Shown: one piece after another, positions 1 through 11,200 of the stretch
Layout of the letters: the number at the start of each line of letters is the position of its first letter
Numbering within the stretch: the stretch's first letter is position 1
Assembly (NCBI RefSeq): GCF_900005765.1
Contig: NC_041692.1
Span: 2,356,001 to 2,420,000 of the forward strand
Direction: 5' to 3'
From: Plasmodium relictum
Taxonomy: Eukaryota > Apicomplexa > Aconoidasida > Haemosporida > Plasmodiidae
Length of the DNA stretch: 64,000 bases
The notes under the pieces: generated by a model
Database searches by the model: none
The model's input: only the letters and a program-made list of their open reading frames with translations
Told to the model about the DNA's origin: nothing
Position numbers and translations under genes: made by a program

Positions 1-3000
1 AAATATTAGGTATGAATCCTATTTATTATGTCTTCAAGATAAGACATATAAGGAAAGAGAAGTTAAAGAATTAAGCCAAGATAGTATATTATTAGAAGAA
101 GAAATGAATAAAAAAAGTAAAAACATTTCAAATTTGAAAAGTGAGAGATTGTTTAGTTCTTCTTCTAGCATTTTAACTAAAAAGAACATCCAAGATAAAA
201 AAGAGTTCAATCCATCAACACAAGACTTTTCAAATAATTTTGAAAAGTTTGAGATAAATTCTTATAACAAAAATGTTTATTATGATGGCTCCGTAGATAA
301 AGAAAGTGAAATAAATAAAAAGAATCTTAAAAGAGAAGGAAAAGATAAAAAAAAAGGGGAGATGAATTATCAAGTTGTAATAAATAATGATGAAGAAAAT
401 AAAAAATATCAAATTTCAGAAGGTGAGAAAAAGAAAGAACAAGAGATATATTTAGAGAAAGATGAAAAAGAAGAAAAAAAAAAAAAGGGAAAAAAAAAAG
501 AAAAATTACAAAATATAAATTTTAAACATGAAGAGAAAGAAAAAAAAAGTGAACTAGAAATATATTTAACAGAAGAGGGAGAAAAAAAGAAGGAAGATGA
601 AATAAATTTAGAAGAGAAAGAACAAAATTTTTTGACCTATAATGAAAAATTTGATATAAGAGAAATTAAAAAAAATACCAATGAAGAAACTGATGTAAAA
701 GATGGTACTATAACAAAACATTCATCAAATAAGAATGTTGAGTATAATGAAGAATATACTGTATTAGAAAATAATTATTATAAAGAAAAGGAAAAAATAA
801 ATTTTTTTAATGAAAATAAAATTATTTTAGATTTCATAAATAAAATATATGTCAATGATAAGAAGGAATATAAAATATATCAACCAGGTATATATCCTAT
901 TATAATAAGTATTAATTTTAAATAAAATATAGAATAAATTATTTAAAATTTTTAAGTAATATACATATATTTTTTATATTTTAAAATTCCATTATTTTTA
1001 TGAAAAACACTTTTTTTTTTTTTTTATAGATAATATAAATTGTTGTAATTATAAAAAATATGTAAGGAACAATAAGGAAAGAGATACATTCTATAGTGAT
1101 AGTTTTGACACGGCTGAAAATGAAATAATAAATGAATTTAACTCTATGTTAAATGAAGAAAAAAGGGAAAATAGCGTTGTAAATTCATATAAAAATATAG
1201 AATTTAAAAATACAATTAATAGAAATGATAGTTTTATATGGAATAATCTAATTAAAAAAAGTAACTTTTATAGAATAAAGGAAGATTTTTTAAATTATAA
1301 TAAATTTTTAAAGGAAAAAGAAAAAGAAACAAAAATAAAAACTCTCGGTGATCTGTTGGGAATGAATAAATACATTAAATTAAAGAAAAATACTAATAAA
1401 TATAAAAGTAAAAAGACAAATCCGGATGAATTAAATAGTCTTATCAAAAAATATACAAAACATATTAACGTAAAAACAATGTTGGGAAATCATAAGGCAC
1501 CTGAAACATTATTTAATGAGAAAAAAATGGAAATTACAGTAGAAGGAAATAAAGAAAAAAATATAGAAAGTGATAAAAAAAAAACAGAACTGAAGAAGGA
1601 AAATGTTTCTTTAACTTCTTTTAACAAATACTTTACTTTATATGACAATATAAAGAACATGCAAAAAACAATTTTAAAAGATAATTCATTGCTATATAAT
1701 GATGATAATATAGAGGTATGTTTATTAATAATTATTATATAAAAAAAATATAAAATTTTTATGTCATTATATATATCTTTTTTTTGAACTTTAGATATCT
1801 CTAGAACAATATTATTTTGGTAATGGAGGTTTGATAAAGTTATATTTGAAAAACAAAAAATTAGTAAATTTTTATGATATTGATATACAATTTTCTAATA
1901 AAATATTATTCCCTTTAAAATTTAAGTTTCTAAATTACGAAAAAACGTTGTGTTATAATGCAACAAATTGCTATGTAATGAAAAAATAAAAAAAATGACA
2001 ATTTATTTTTAATTATAACCCTATATAAATTTTTTTTTTCATTTATTGTAATGAGTATTAGTATATTTTGGAAAATATTAATATTTTAAATTATTATTTT
2101 ATCAGGAAATAGCAGTTAAGTGTTTACATATATACAAAGGATTTCCATTAATAAAAATTTCCTTTAGGTAAGAAAATAAAAAAATAATTATGCTTAAAAA
2201 TCTGGAAAGTATATCAGATATTTATATTTTAAAATAATATATGTATATATATTGACACAATCAATTAATATAATTCTTTGATGGCATCATGAATAAAATT
2301 TTTTTACTATATGCAAATATTTATATATTCATTTGTTCTAACATAATTATTGCATTTTTATAATAATTATTTTAACGAATATTTAATATTTTCTGATTCC
2401 TAATTTTTTGTTTTAACCTAACAAATTATATTTTATAATTCAATAATTTTAATTATAGGATGCAAGATATGTTCAAAAAAAGTATTGACTTAAGATTGCC
2501 TATATCAATCAACAAATTTATGAAGAAAATGAAAATAACAAAAGAAGTTTTTAATAAATTTTGGAATAATGAAAAATTTAATTTATACAAAAAAGAGAAA
2601 ATTATTTTTAAAAGAGATATTGTAGATAAGGAATTCATTTTTAAGAATTCTTGTTTGGTATTTTTTATATCTTTTTTATACAAACATTTATTATTTCAGA
2701 CATTTTATTTATCAAAAAAGAAAAAATATTATTCTTTATCATATACATCATATTTTATTACTTATAATTTAATAATACAATTATATATATATTAATTTTT
2801 AGGGTGATGCACTGAGTGTATGCTATAGTGAAGATAGAATTTATTTTTTTGGTTGTTATTCTGAGAATTCAGATATAATGGAAAATTATTTTGTTCTTGT
2901 AGCAGTTGAGATAAAAAAAAAAAAATTAAAGATTACATGCAAATCAAATAATCCTACACTATCATCTGCTATCTTATTTTTGATGATATTATTATATAAG

Positions 3001-3018
3001 AATCATGAAAAAAAGTAA
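1..3018 (+). CDS. AP-2 complex subunit alpha (alpha adaptin), C-terminal part, 5' end outside window
   Basis: Large subunit of the AP-2 endocytic adaptor; this is its hinge and C-terminal appendage. The reading frame is open from base 2, so the gene starts upstream. I read six exons with phase-consistent GT..AG borders: <1-887, 1030-1715, 1795-1974, 2106-2167, 2459-2657, 2803-3018. The first two exons encode a Lys/Glu-rich low-complexity hinge. Exon 3 begins the appendage beta-sandwich (YYFGNGGLIKLYLKN). The exon 4-5 junction reads PLIKISFR then LRLPISINKF, which matches the alpha-adaptin platform subdomain (human pattern QLPITLNKFF) followed by FNKFWNN. The last exon completes the platform. 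In P. falciparum, AP-2 alpha is part of a clathrin-independent AP-2 at the Kelch13 compartment (family knowledge). The trunk domain is not in the window, so the adaptin identity rests on the appendage. Confidence 0.8.
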
Positions 3019-3239
3019 AAAAAAAAAAAAAAAACAATTAAATTTTGAAAATAATAATGTTATATTTATTATTTTTTTTTCTAAAATATACTTCTCCTGT
3101 TCTTATTAATTTTTTAATTTAATCTTTAATTAAAAATAAATATAAAAGAAATATTTCTTTTTCTTTTTATTTGTTCCATAATTTTTTGATCATGGATTGA
3201 AACTGTTTTCTTTATTTCCTAAATTCTATATTTAATTTT

Positions 3240-3375
3240 ATTCTTTATTATGTTATTTTTTTTAATATGTTTTTTTTAAATGTTTTTTTTTTTTTTTAAA
3301 TTGCTTTTTTTTAAATATGTTTTTTTTTAAACTTGTTTTTTTTTTAAATTTGTCTTTTTTTAAATTTGTATTTTC
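3240..3375. repeat. Degenerate T-run tandem repeat
   Basis: Seven or so successive runs of 7-16 T are separated by short AAAT(A)TG, AAATTG or AAACTTG spacers, giving an imperfect period of roughly 16-20 bp. It lies about 220 bp after the AP-2 alpha stop codon. Confidence 0.6.
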
Positions 3376-4750
3376 TTTTACTTTATTAAGATGTGATTTT
3401 TAGAATTATTCTATTTAAAAAGTGTATTTATATAAAATATTTCCTTTTTTTCTTTTTTTTTTAACATTTTTTTTATATCTTAGATTTTACATATAAATTT
3501 ATAAGTATGAATTATAAATTAAATATAATAAAGTTATTAAAACTAAAGTATTCCTTTAAAGTATAATTGCCTATTTTTTTTTAAAATATTTGTTTTTATT
3601 TATTTTTTGTGATATATATTATAGTGCTTATTTATTGAATATAATTTCATTTATAAATTATTTGTCTATCCCCCACCGCTTTTTATTATTTTTATATGAA
3701 TTTTTAATTTAAAAAAGACATATATTTATTAATATTTATTCCTGTTTTTACTCTAGAAATAGGAAAAAATAATTATAAATAACTTAAAGGAAAAACGTAT
3801 ATAAATCATTCAAGATATTAACCAAATTTCATCAAAGACTAATTTTTCCTTACTGTATTTACTAACACTATTGAAACGGCATACTTTATAATTTTTTATA
3901 TTACCATAAAAATTATTGCTTTTAAAATAAAATTCTTTTTATATTAATAATATAATATCTTTTTAAATAAATGATAGGCTACATAATTATGTACTAAAGG
4001 AAAAATAGAATAAACAATAGAATTACTAGTTTTTCAATATTTTTTTATTTTCCTCTCTTATTTTATTAAAAGACGAGATTATAAAAATTTGCAGAATCTT
4101 GTAAAGAGAACAAAAAAGCATTTAAAATATAATTTTATTACTAAAATTTTCAGAAAAATGTGAAAAAAATATACATATACCTTTAAAAATAGACAATATT
4201 TATTTTTCACAACTCAATAAATGTACTTATTTCCTTTTTTTATAATAATGATGCCGAAAAATTCTAATTGTTTTATACCATTTTTATGCATTTATGTGCG
4301 CAAGTATATGTATATTTATAGATATAAATATTATATTGGCTATCTGTTATATATTTTGAGTATTCAGATTATTTAAGAATTAAGAAAAAAAAAAAATTTA
4401 GAAGTGCATATAAGTGTATATAAAAATTTTCTGTACAGCGAATCTTTTTAAAATTAAATTAATCACAGTAAACAAAAATAATATGCCTTATTTTTAAGTA
4501 ATATATACTTAATAACTTTCCTTCTTTTATTATATAAATATTTTCAATAAAATTTCTTCTAAATAATGTATAATACCATATAAAAAAAGTAAAATTAAAA
4601 TTAAAAAGGAAAAATATATATAATTTGATTCTATATTAATCAAAAAAAAAAAAAAAATTAATACACGCAATTATTTTATTTTTAGCTTTTTTCCTTTACT
4701 GGGTAGAAAATATTATACATTACCTTACAACATTTTCTTTTCAAAAAAAG

Positions 4751-4783
4751 CTATAAATATTTTTGCCTTACAAATATTTATAG
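4751..4783. repeat. Perfect inverted repeat (12-bp arms, 9-nt loop)
   Basis: CTATAAATATTT at 4751-4762 is the exact reverse complement of AAATATTTATAG at 4772-4783. The loop is TTGCCTTAC. A G-T pair and two A-T pairs can extend the stem to about 15 bp. It lies roughly 575 bp upstream of the MTIP start. Confidence 0.6.
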
Positions 4784-4903
4784 TTTCATTTTTTCCATTA
4801 TTTAATTATTTATATTATTTTATTTATTTTTTTTCCCCCTCAATAAAAAAGGTGTGCTTTTTATAAAAATGAAAAAAAAAAAAAAAAGGCTCATTTCCGG
4901 TTT

Positions 4904-4913
4904 TGCACACACA
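4904..4913 (+). promoter_or_regulatory. TGCAC/CACACA motif upstream of MTIP
   Basis: TGCACACACA lies in an unusually GC-rich patch about 450 bp upstream of MTIP. A second GTGCA is at 4404-4408. GTGCA is the core bound by the ApiAP2 factor AP2-I, which controls invasion genes in P. falciparum (family knowledge). That the sites function here is inference. Confidence 0.35.
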
Positions 4914-5169
4914 TCTTTAGATAATAGCTTTAAATAAAAATATGAACAATCAAAAATAAAAGGAAAAACATATTTGTGTACTTAAATATAAATAAATAAT
5001 TTTTTTTTTTCTGATTTTAAAGGGTTTCCAATGTTGTTTATAGCTGTAAAAATAAATTAAATTTTAATTAAAAAAAGGAAATTTTTTTTTTTTTGTTAAT
5101 TAAAATATTGTGTAAAATTAATTTTCTTTCTTTTTTTAATTTTCATAAATCTTTAAAAATTTTGTTTAA

Positions 5170-5201
<32 letters not shown>

Positions 5202-5356
5202 CTTGTGAGGGTATATTTAAATCGTATAATTTTAATTATTCATATATTTTATTTTAATATTATTTAGCTTTATTGGCATATTTCAATTATTGTTTTTTTT
5301 CTAATATTAAATATAATATTATTATTTTATTTTTTTTTTTTAAATAAGGTACAAAA

Positions 5357-5962
5357 ATGGAAAAAAATTGCCCTGTATGTTATTTTAATTTACCAGATCC
5401 TGAATCATCTTTAGCTCCATATGATACTGAATTAAATTATTTTATGTGGGGACCAGGGTTTGAATGGAAACCAGAATCTGAAGAAAAAGCTTCATCACTT
5501 GAAGAAACTTATGAGGAATCTGAAGAATCAGAGGCAGATTTAGAAAATTTAGATGAAAAAGTAGATAAAAGTGATGCGAAAGCATTTTTTAATGAGAAGA
5601 GTAGAAATGGAAAAATAGGTATAGAAGATGCTTCTGTTAATGCTAGAAAATTAGGTTTAGCTCCATCAAGAACGGATGAGGAAAAAATTAGAGAGAGATA
5701 TGGAAATAATTTAACTTATGATCAATATTTAGAATATTTATCATTATGTGTACATGATAAGGATAATACTGAGGAACTTATTAAAATGTTTGCTCATTTT
5801 GATATTAACTCAACTGGTTATTTAAGTAAAAAACAAATGAAAAATATTTTAACAACGTGGGGTGATGCTTTAACTGAAGAAGAAGCGACTGATGCCCTTA
5901 ACGCTTTTTCAAAAGAGGATAAAATTGATTATAAATTATTCTGTGAGGAAATTTTGCAATAA
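5357..5962 (+). CDS. MTIP: Myosin A tail domain interacting protein (myosin light chain)
   Basis: Light chain of the glideosome that clamps the MyoA tail and links it, with GAP45 and GAP50, to the inner membrane complex during motility and invasion. The protein is 201 aa in one exon, close to the usual length of about 204 aa. The start is typical ([10 protein letters not shown]); the two early cysteines are plausible acylation sites. An acidic Glu/Ser-rich stretch follows (about residues 40-65), then degenerate EF-hand lobes. The only canonical-looking calcium loop is [12 protein letters not shown] near residue 150. The C-terminal lobe ([20 protein letters not shown]) is the part that grips the MyoA helix in the family. 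Identity is close to certain from near-continuous similarity to known MTIP. Confidence 0.97.
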   Translation: MEKNCPVCYFNLPDPESSLAPYDTELNYFMWGPGFEWKPESEEKASSLEETYEESEESEADLENLDEKVDKSDAKAFFNEKSRNGKIGIEDASVNARKLGLAPSRTDEEKIRERYGNNLTYDQYLEYLSLCVHDKDNTEELIKMFAHFDINSTGYLSKKQMKNILTTWGDALTEEEATDALNAFSKEDKIDYKLFCEEILQ

Positions 5963-6082
5963 AGGATATTTTACTTTTTCCTTATTACACCGTAAATGTT
6001 ATGAAACTTACCTACACCTTTTTTTAAAATATGGTTTTGTGATTATCTCATTTTTATTTTATTATAGTCGAATGAAATTTAC

Positions 6083-6144
<62 letters not shown>

Positions 6145-6939
6145 TTCATTTTTATATTCATATTTTACTTTTTAATTTGTAATTCCTTTTTGTAATTTGT
6201 CTTTATTTTTTTTATTTTTTGTTTGTTTTTTTTTTTTTTTTTGATGATAATTTATTTTAAATACAAATATTAAGATACTCATTTTATAATAAAAAAAATG
6301 ATGATTTTATAATTATTTAACTTTATAATTTTTGCTTGATTTTTTTTTTTAGCCTTTTATAAAAAAATTAAATACTATTACACATTTTTATTTAATGATT
6401 TTTACAATACTATTTATTATATATATTATATATATATGCATGAAAAAAAAAAATTAACTTGCAACTTTTAAAGTTATATAAAAAAAAATAATAAAATTGC
6501 GTTATTTTTATGCAGTATATTATTATTCTCATGTAGGCAAAAAAAAAAAAAAAAAAAACTAATTGGCATGCTTACACAATATTTAAAAATAATTTTTTTT
6601 TCTCAATAAATACAGAAACAAGGAATTTGAAGAAAAAAAAAAAAGAAAATATTAAAGAATTAAGAAACTAAAACATTTATATATTTTTAATACTTATAAA
6701 AGAATTTAATAAAGGGAAATAATTGAAGTAAAAAATAAAAAAAATTGTTTTATAGTAAAAAAATTAATTAAAAAAAAAATAAATAAATCAAAATAAATGC
6801 ACATAAAATATTTTGAAGTTAAAACAACATATATCTAAAAAATAAAAGCAAATTGAAACATTGTATTCTTAAATATGCTTACCTTTTAATATAATTTCTC
6901 ATAAGCGATATATATATTTCCTTCCTAGAAAAAGTTATT
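5963..6939. other. Convergent intergenic region, MTIP / methyltransferase
   Basis: The 3' ends of two convergent genes. It contains the 54-bp TA tract at 6088-6141, a poly-T run near 6221-6243 and an A run near 6540-6559. An open frame running off the MTIP 3' end is only the TA repeat read as Tyr-Ile. No gene seen. Confidence 0.7.
6088..6141. repeat. (TA)n microsatellite, about 54 bp
   Basis: Uninterrupted TA dinucleotides about 125 bp after the MTIP stop codon. Confidence 0.9.
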
Positions 6940-8475
6940 TCAATAAGTTAATTGTAAAATAAACCAATAAAAATCAGAAAATAAATAAAGAGACAAATTA
7001 ACTGGATTATCAGGTGAAGCCCGTCCTTGCCCAACAATTTTAACTTTTTTATTGACATTAATAAAAGATTTATTAATTATATTAATATAATCTTGATAAG
7101 AAAATAATTTCGTAGTAAATATAATTAGCAGTAACCCATTTGATGTAACATAATTTTGTGCTAAATTAATTAAATTAATATATCTCCTAGAACCTGATTT
7201 AAGAAACTGTGATTTAGGAATCAAATTAGGTGGATCTAAAATTATTATGTCAAATAATTGATTACAATTTTCAAGGAAATTTAAAGAGTCGGAACATAAA
7301 AATTCTATATTATTTATATTATTTAAATTAGCTGACTTTTTAGCTAGTTGTACAAAATTTTTATATTTTTCGACGCATACAACTTTTTTTGCTTTTCCTA
7401 TTTTTGAACATTGGATACCAAAAGATCCGACGTATGAAAAAAGATCGAGAACATTTTTTTGATAAGAATACTGGCATAAAAGATTTCTTAAATCTTTTCT
7501 ATTAAAAAACCATCCTGTATTTGGAGAATCAATTAAATCTATAATAAAAAAGCAATTATTTTCGATTAATGTTACTTTATCTGGTACCTTCCCGTAAATT
7601 ACTTTTTTATATATTTCTAGTTTTTCATTTAATCTTTCTTTATTATCATTTCGGAATATTATACCTTTTGGCTTTAAAAGTTCAATAAGTGCATCATTAA
7701 TATTGCAAGCTAACATTTCACACCCAAGTGTTAAATGTTGTATACTAATGTAATCATCAAATCTATCAACTATTAAACCTGGGATACTATCACCTTCACT
7801 ATTTATTAACCGATAGCAATGACTACTATTTAATATTGGATAATTATGAATATTTTCATTGGTGTTATTATCATTAGCAATGTTGTTATTTTTATCATTA
7901 CTAGTAGTATCTATAGTTATATTAGCACTTGGTGTAATTTGATGACTAATGGAATTGCTCATATTATCTGTTTCATTCTTCACTATTTTATTTCTCCAAA
8001 GCAAAGCATTTTTTATTTTTTCTATAAAAAAATTTATATTTATTGAAAAGAGAGAATTTTGATTTATTATTCTCGCACTAATTAATGAATATGGATTAAA
8101 CGTTGCAACACCAAAAGATTCATTATTCATATTTTTTACGTTAACAAGGGTAAGAGGATTTGTTTTTAATTCTTCTAAATTTTTAACTTCGTTACTATAA
8201 ACAAAAGGAACATTTCTTTTTATTCTTTTATCATGAATATTATTCTCTTCTGCATTTTTCAAGTACAAATCAGGCCTTAAATTTACATTATCTATATATT
8301 GTTCGTAATGATATTTATATAGTTCTTCTCTAAATTTTGTGTTTTTTTCAAATTTTGATTTTTTTTTTTCGAAATTTAATACATTTTCTTCATATTTAAT
8401 GTTAGAAAAAAATCTACATTTAAAATTTTTACAACATTTTTTTGTTGATTTTAATGTCAACATCTTATATTTCAT
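6940..8475 (-). CDS. RlmI-type PUA + SAM-dependent rRNA (cytosine-5) methyltransferase
   Basis: Probable RNA methyltransferase of the RlmI (COG1092) family, which methylates C5 of a cytosine in bacterial large-subunit rRNA. The ATG is at 8475; the frame extends four codons upstream only from a TTG. The protein is 511 aa. After a basic, Cys/Lys-rich N-terminus comes a PUA-like segment (PLTLVNVKN, FGVATFNP), broken by an Asn/Thr-rich insertion near residues 170-210. The linker YRLINSEGDSIPGLIVDRF is the family signature. The Rossmann fold has VLDLFSYVGSFGIQC as motif I and ILDPPNL as motif IV, and it ends NLSLYLFSDFYWFILQL. Bacterial ancestry and a basic N-terminus suggest action on organellar ribosomes, but I see no clear signal peptide, so the location is open. 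Confidence 0.85.
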   Translation of the reverse strand: MKYKMLTLKSTKKCCKNFKCRFFSNIKYEENVLNFEKKKSKFEKNTKFREELYKYHYEQYIDNVNLRPDLYLKNAEENNIHDKRIKRNVPFVYSNEVKNLEELKTNPLTLVNVKNMNNESFGVATFNPYSLISARIINQNSLFSININFFIEKIKNALLWRNKIVKNETDNMSNSISHQITPSANITIDTTSNDKNNNIANDNNTNENIHNYPILNSSHCYRLINSEGDSIPGLIVDRFDDYISIQHLTLGCEMLACNINDALIELLKPKGIIFRNDNKERLNEKLEIYKKVIYGKVPDKVTLIENNCFFIIDLIDSPNTGWFFNRKDLRNLLCQYSYQKNVLDLFSYVGSFGIQCSKIGKAKKVVCVEKYKNFVQLAKKSANLNNINNIEFLCSDSLNFLENCNQLFDIIILDPPNLIPKSQFLKSGSRRYINLINLAQNYVTSNGLLLIIFTTKLFSYQDYINIINKSFINVNKKVKIVGQGRASPDNPVNLSLYLFSDFYWFILQLTY

Positions 8476-9637
8476 ATGTATATACAATAGAACATTATAT
8501 TACATTTATTATCTTTCAAGAAAATAAAAAATGATATATATTTTAATAGTAGTAAACTATGATTTTTTTTTTTATTTTTTTTTCACAATGCTCTATGTTG
8601 TGATTTTAATTTTACCTATTTTATCTAATTCTATTTAATATTTTTAAATATATATAATTTATTTTATATTATTATTTTATTTTTTTTTAAATTAACGCAT
8701 GATTAAATGCTAATAGTAAAGTATTCTACTTTCAAAGAAGCACTTGTCTTTATAAATAAGGAATTCTTTTTCAATTACATTTTCTATAAATGTAAAAAAT
8801 TCTTTATTTTTCTTTTTATTTATACTTTTTAATAGTACATAAATATATATTTATATATTTCAAATTTAATATTTTCATATATTTATTTAAAATTTTTTTT
8901 TGAAACTTTAAAAAATTAAAGAAATTAAATAGAACTTACAAAATTAATTTTTTTTAAAAAAGTCAAATTAATTTTTTTTTTTTTGGTAAAATCAAAAAAA
9001 TTACATGTATAAAGTTATGTAAGGCTATAAGTTCAGCAAAAACAGTGATAATTAATAAAATTAATAAGAAAAAAGATGATGCATAACAAAAATACTTTTT
9101 TAAATATTCTTTTTAATTTTTAAAAAATTTTTATTACATACGATTTAGATAAATTTAATTCCATATAAAGTACAATTATTTTGTTAAAATATTAGCTAAA
9201 GGAAATAAATCAAAAAGTGAAAAAAAAAAAATAATAAGAGATAAAACAAAAAGTTTAGGAAGAAAATAAAGTATAAAATAATTAGAAAAAAGAACTAAGA
9301 ATTGTATATAATGTGCATAAAAAATAATAAATAAGTATATTGTAAAGGAAAACTTAACATAAATAAAATATAAAAGAGCATAATTAAAAGCAATTTAAAA
9401 AAAGAAGATTGGGGGAAATAGTAGAAAAACATAAGTTATTATTGCAATTAAAAATGTTAGAAAAATAATAAAAATTATCAAAATAGGTAAAATACATCAT
9501 CTTATAGAATATTCTAAAAGTATTAGTTAGTTTATAGGAACAATATATATATATAACTATACATTTTCTATGATACTTAAAAAATGTAATGTATTAGAAA
9601 ATTGCCAATTTTAATTATTATAAGACATATTTTAAAA
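8476..9637. other. Divergent promoter region, methyltransferase / BUD13
   Basis: Shared upstream region of two genes transcribed apart. The BUD13-proximal 450 bp is strongly A/G-rich on the + strand and contains a rare G5 run at 9411-9415. No open frame or RNA gene recognised. Confidence 0.7.
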
Positions 9638-11200
9638 ATGAACGAATATTTAAAAAAAAAATATTTTAAAAAAGCTATGAAGAAAAGTGGGCAAGAAAGG
9701 AAAAGTAATTTAAAAATTTATGATAGTGAAGAGGAATCCAATCAAAACATTTTTCAAAATAATATAAAAAATTATGGTTCTGATAAATATGAATATGAAG
9801 AATCAGATAAAAGCTCTGATGTACAAATTACCGTTACAGAAAGTAATACAATGGAAATATTACAATTATCTAATGAAGACAAAAAAAAAATTTTAGAATC
9901 ATTAAGTGGAAATCCTGTAATAGGTTCACCTGAAGAAAAAAGTGAAATCAGTAAAGTACAAAAGTATCATTTAAAAGATATATGCAAACAGAAAGAAAAA
10001 AAGAATAATAATAATATATTAAAAGGCTATGATGTTTACAATAAAAATAAAAAGTCTAAGGATAAAAGTGTAAATTATGATGGAAAGGAAGACGATTCTG
10101 ATTTATCTATTCCTAGGAAAAAAAGAGACAGAAGTGAAAGTTCTTCTGATTTATCTATTCATAGAAAAAAAAAAAATAGAAGTGAAAGTTCTGATTTATC
10201 TATTCCTAGAAAAAAAAAAGATAGAAGTGAAAGTTCTTCTGATTTGTCTATTCCTAGAAAAAAAAAAGATAGAAGTGAAAGTTCTTCTGATTTGTCTATT
10301 CCTAGAAAAAAAAAAGATAGAAGTGAAAGTTCTGATTTATCTGTTCATAGAAAAAAAAGAGATAGAAGTGAAAGTTCTGACTTATCTATTCCTAGAAAAA
10401 AAAAAGATATAAGTGAAAGTTCTTCTGATTTATCTATTCCTAGAAAAAAAAAAAAAAAAAGTGAGAATTCTTCTGATTTATCTATTCCTAGAAAAAAAAG
10501 AGATAGAAGTGAAAGTTCTGATTTATCTGTTTCTAGAAATATTAAATGTAGTAAAAATGAAAAAGATACCTTAGTAAATATAAAAGGTAAAAATACTTTT
10601 AAAGATTACTCAGAATCAAAATACACTGATTCAGATATATCATCATCATTATCGTCTGAAAAGAAAAATAAAGAACTGCAACTTGTTCATTCAAAAAATG
10701 TTGAAAATGAAGGAGTTAATTCTACTATTTATAGAGATAAAGATGGTAAAATTATTACAAGAGAAAAGTGGATTGATAAACAGAAAAGTGAAATGAAAAA
10801 TAGATTTGAAAAAAACAGAAAAAATAGGAAAAAAAAAAAAAACGACAATACTATAAAATTGGAGTGGGGAAGTGGATTAGTTCAAAAAGAAATTAGAGAA
10901 AAAAATATCGAAGAAAATGAAAAGTTAATAAATAAAAGAAACATAGTAAATTATGATTATGATTCTGATTATGACTTAGAATTAAAAAAGAAAAAAAGAA
11001 AAGAAGATCCTATGAATATATATTTAGATAACAAAAAAGAAAATCAAAAGCCAACTTGTAGATATCAGACTCCCTATAATAGATTTAATATTTTGGCTGG
11101 ATATAGATGGGATGGCGTAATAAGAGGAAATGGTTTTGAACAAAGAAGATTAGAAGCATTAAAAATGAAACAACAAAATAAATTAACCATATATGAATAA
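9638..11200 (+). CDS. BUD13: Pre-mRNA-splicing factor BUD13/CWC26 (RES complex)
   Basis: Subunit of the RES complex (Bud13, Pml1, Snu17) of activated spliceosomes. The ATG is at 9638; an in-frame TTG lies 12 codons upstream and is ignored. The 520-residue protein has the BUD13 layout: N-terminal NEYLKKKYFKK, a long phospho-type middle, then YRDKDGKIITREKW and the C-terminal signature RFNILAGYRWDGVIRGNGFE. Residues about 154-300 hold nine full copies and a partial tenth of a 15-16 residue unit, SSDLSIPRKKKDRSE. Human BUD13 has comparable SDLSPPR-type repeats, so this may be conserved style or convergent expansion. The gene is a single exon. Neighbours are unrelated. Confidence 0.93.
   Translation: MNEYLKKKYFKKAMKKSGQERKSNLKIYDSEEESNQNIFQNNIKNYGSDKYEYEESDKSSDVQITVTESNTMEILQLSNEDKKKILESLSGNPVIGSPEEKSEISKVQKYHLKDICKQKEKKNNNNILKGYDVYNKNKKSKDKSVNYDGKEDDSDLSIPRKKRDRSESSSDLSIHRKKKNRSESSDLSIPRKKKDRSESSSDLSIPRKKKDRSESSSDLSIPRKKKDRSESSDLSVHRKKRDRSESSDLSIPRKKKDISESSSDLSIPRKKKKKSENSSDLSIPRKKRDRSESSDLSVSRNIKCSKNEKDTLVNIKGKNTFKDYSESKYTDSDISSSLSSEKKNKELQLVHSKNVENEGVNSTIYRDKDGKIITREKWIDKQKSEMKNRFEKNRKNRKKKKNDNTIKLEWGSGLVQKEIREKNIEENEKLINKRNIVNYDYDSDYDLELKKKKRKEDPMNIYLDNKKENQKPTCRYQTPYNRFNILAGYRWDGVIRGNGFEQRRLEALKMKQQNKLTIYE
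10097..10538 (+). repeat. Coding tandem repeat in BUD13, 45/48-bp units
   Basis: Nine full units plus one partial unit encode (S)SDLS[IV][PH]RKK(K/R)DRSE. Units are 45 or 48 bp, depending on one or two Ser codons. Divergence is mostly synonymous or limited to I/V, P/H and K/R changes, which suggests recent expansion under constraint. Confidence 0.9.

Larger units (their letters stand above)
3019..5356. other. Intergenic, 2.3 kb between AP-2 alpha and MTIP
   Basis: No open frame of interest. It holds a degenerate T-run repeat at about 3240-3375, a C5 run in a small GC island at 3666-3680, a perfect 12-bp hairpin at 4751-4783, and GTGCA/TGCAC motifs at 4404 and 4904. A TA tract at about 5177-5201 lies 160 bp before the MTIP start. 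Both flanking genes run rightward, so this is the 3' end of one gene and the promoter of the next. Confidence 0.7.

Noticed and set aside
5892..6182. 96-codon frame overlapping the MTIP 3' end
   Set aside because: It is MTIP in another frame followed by a TA repeat read as Tyr-Ile.
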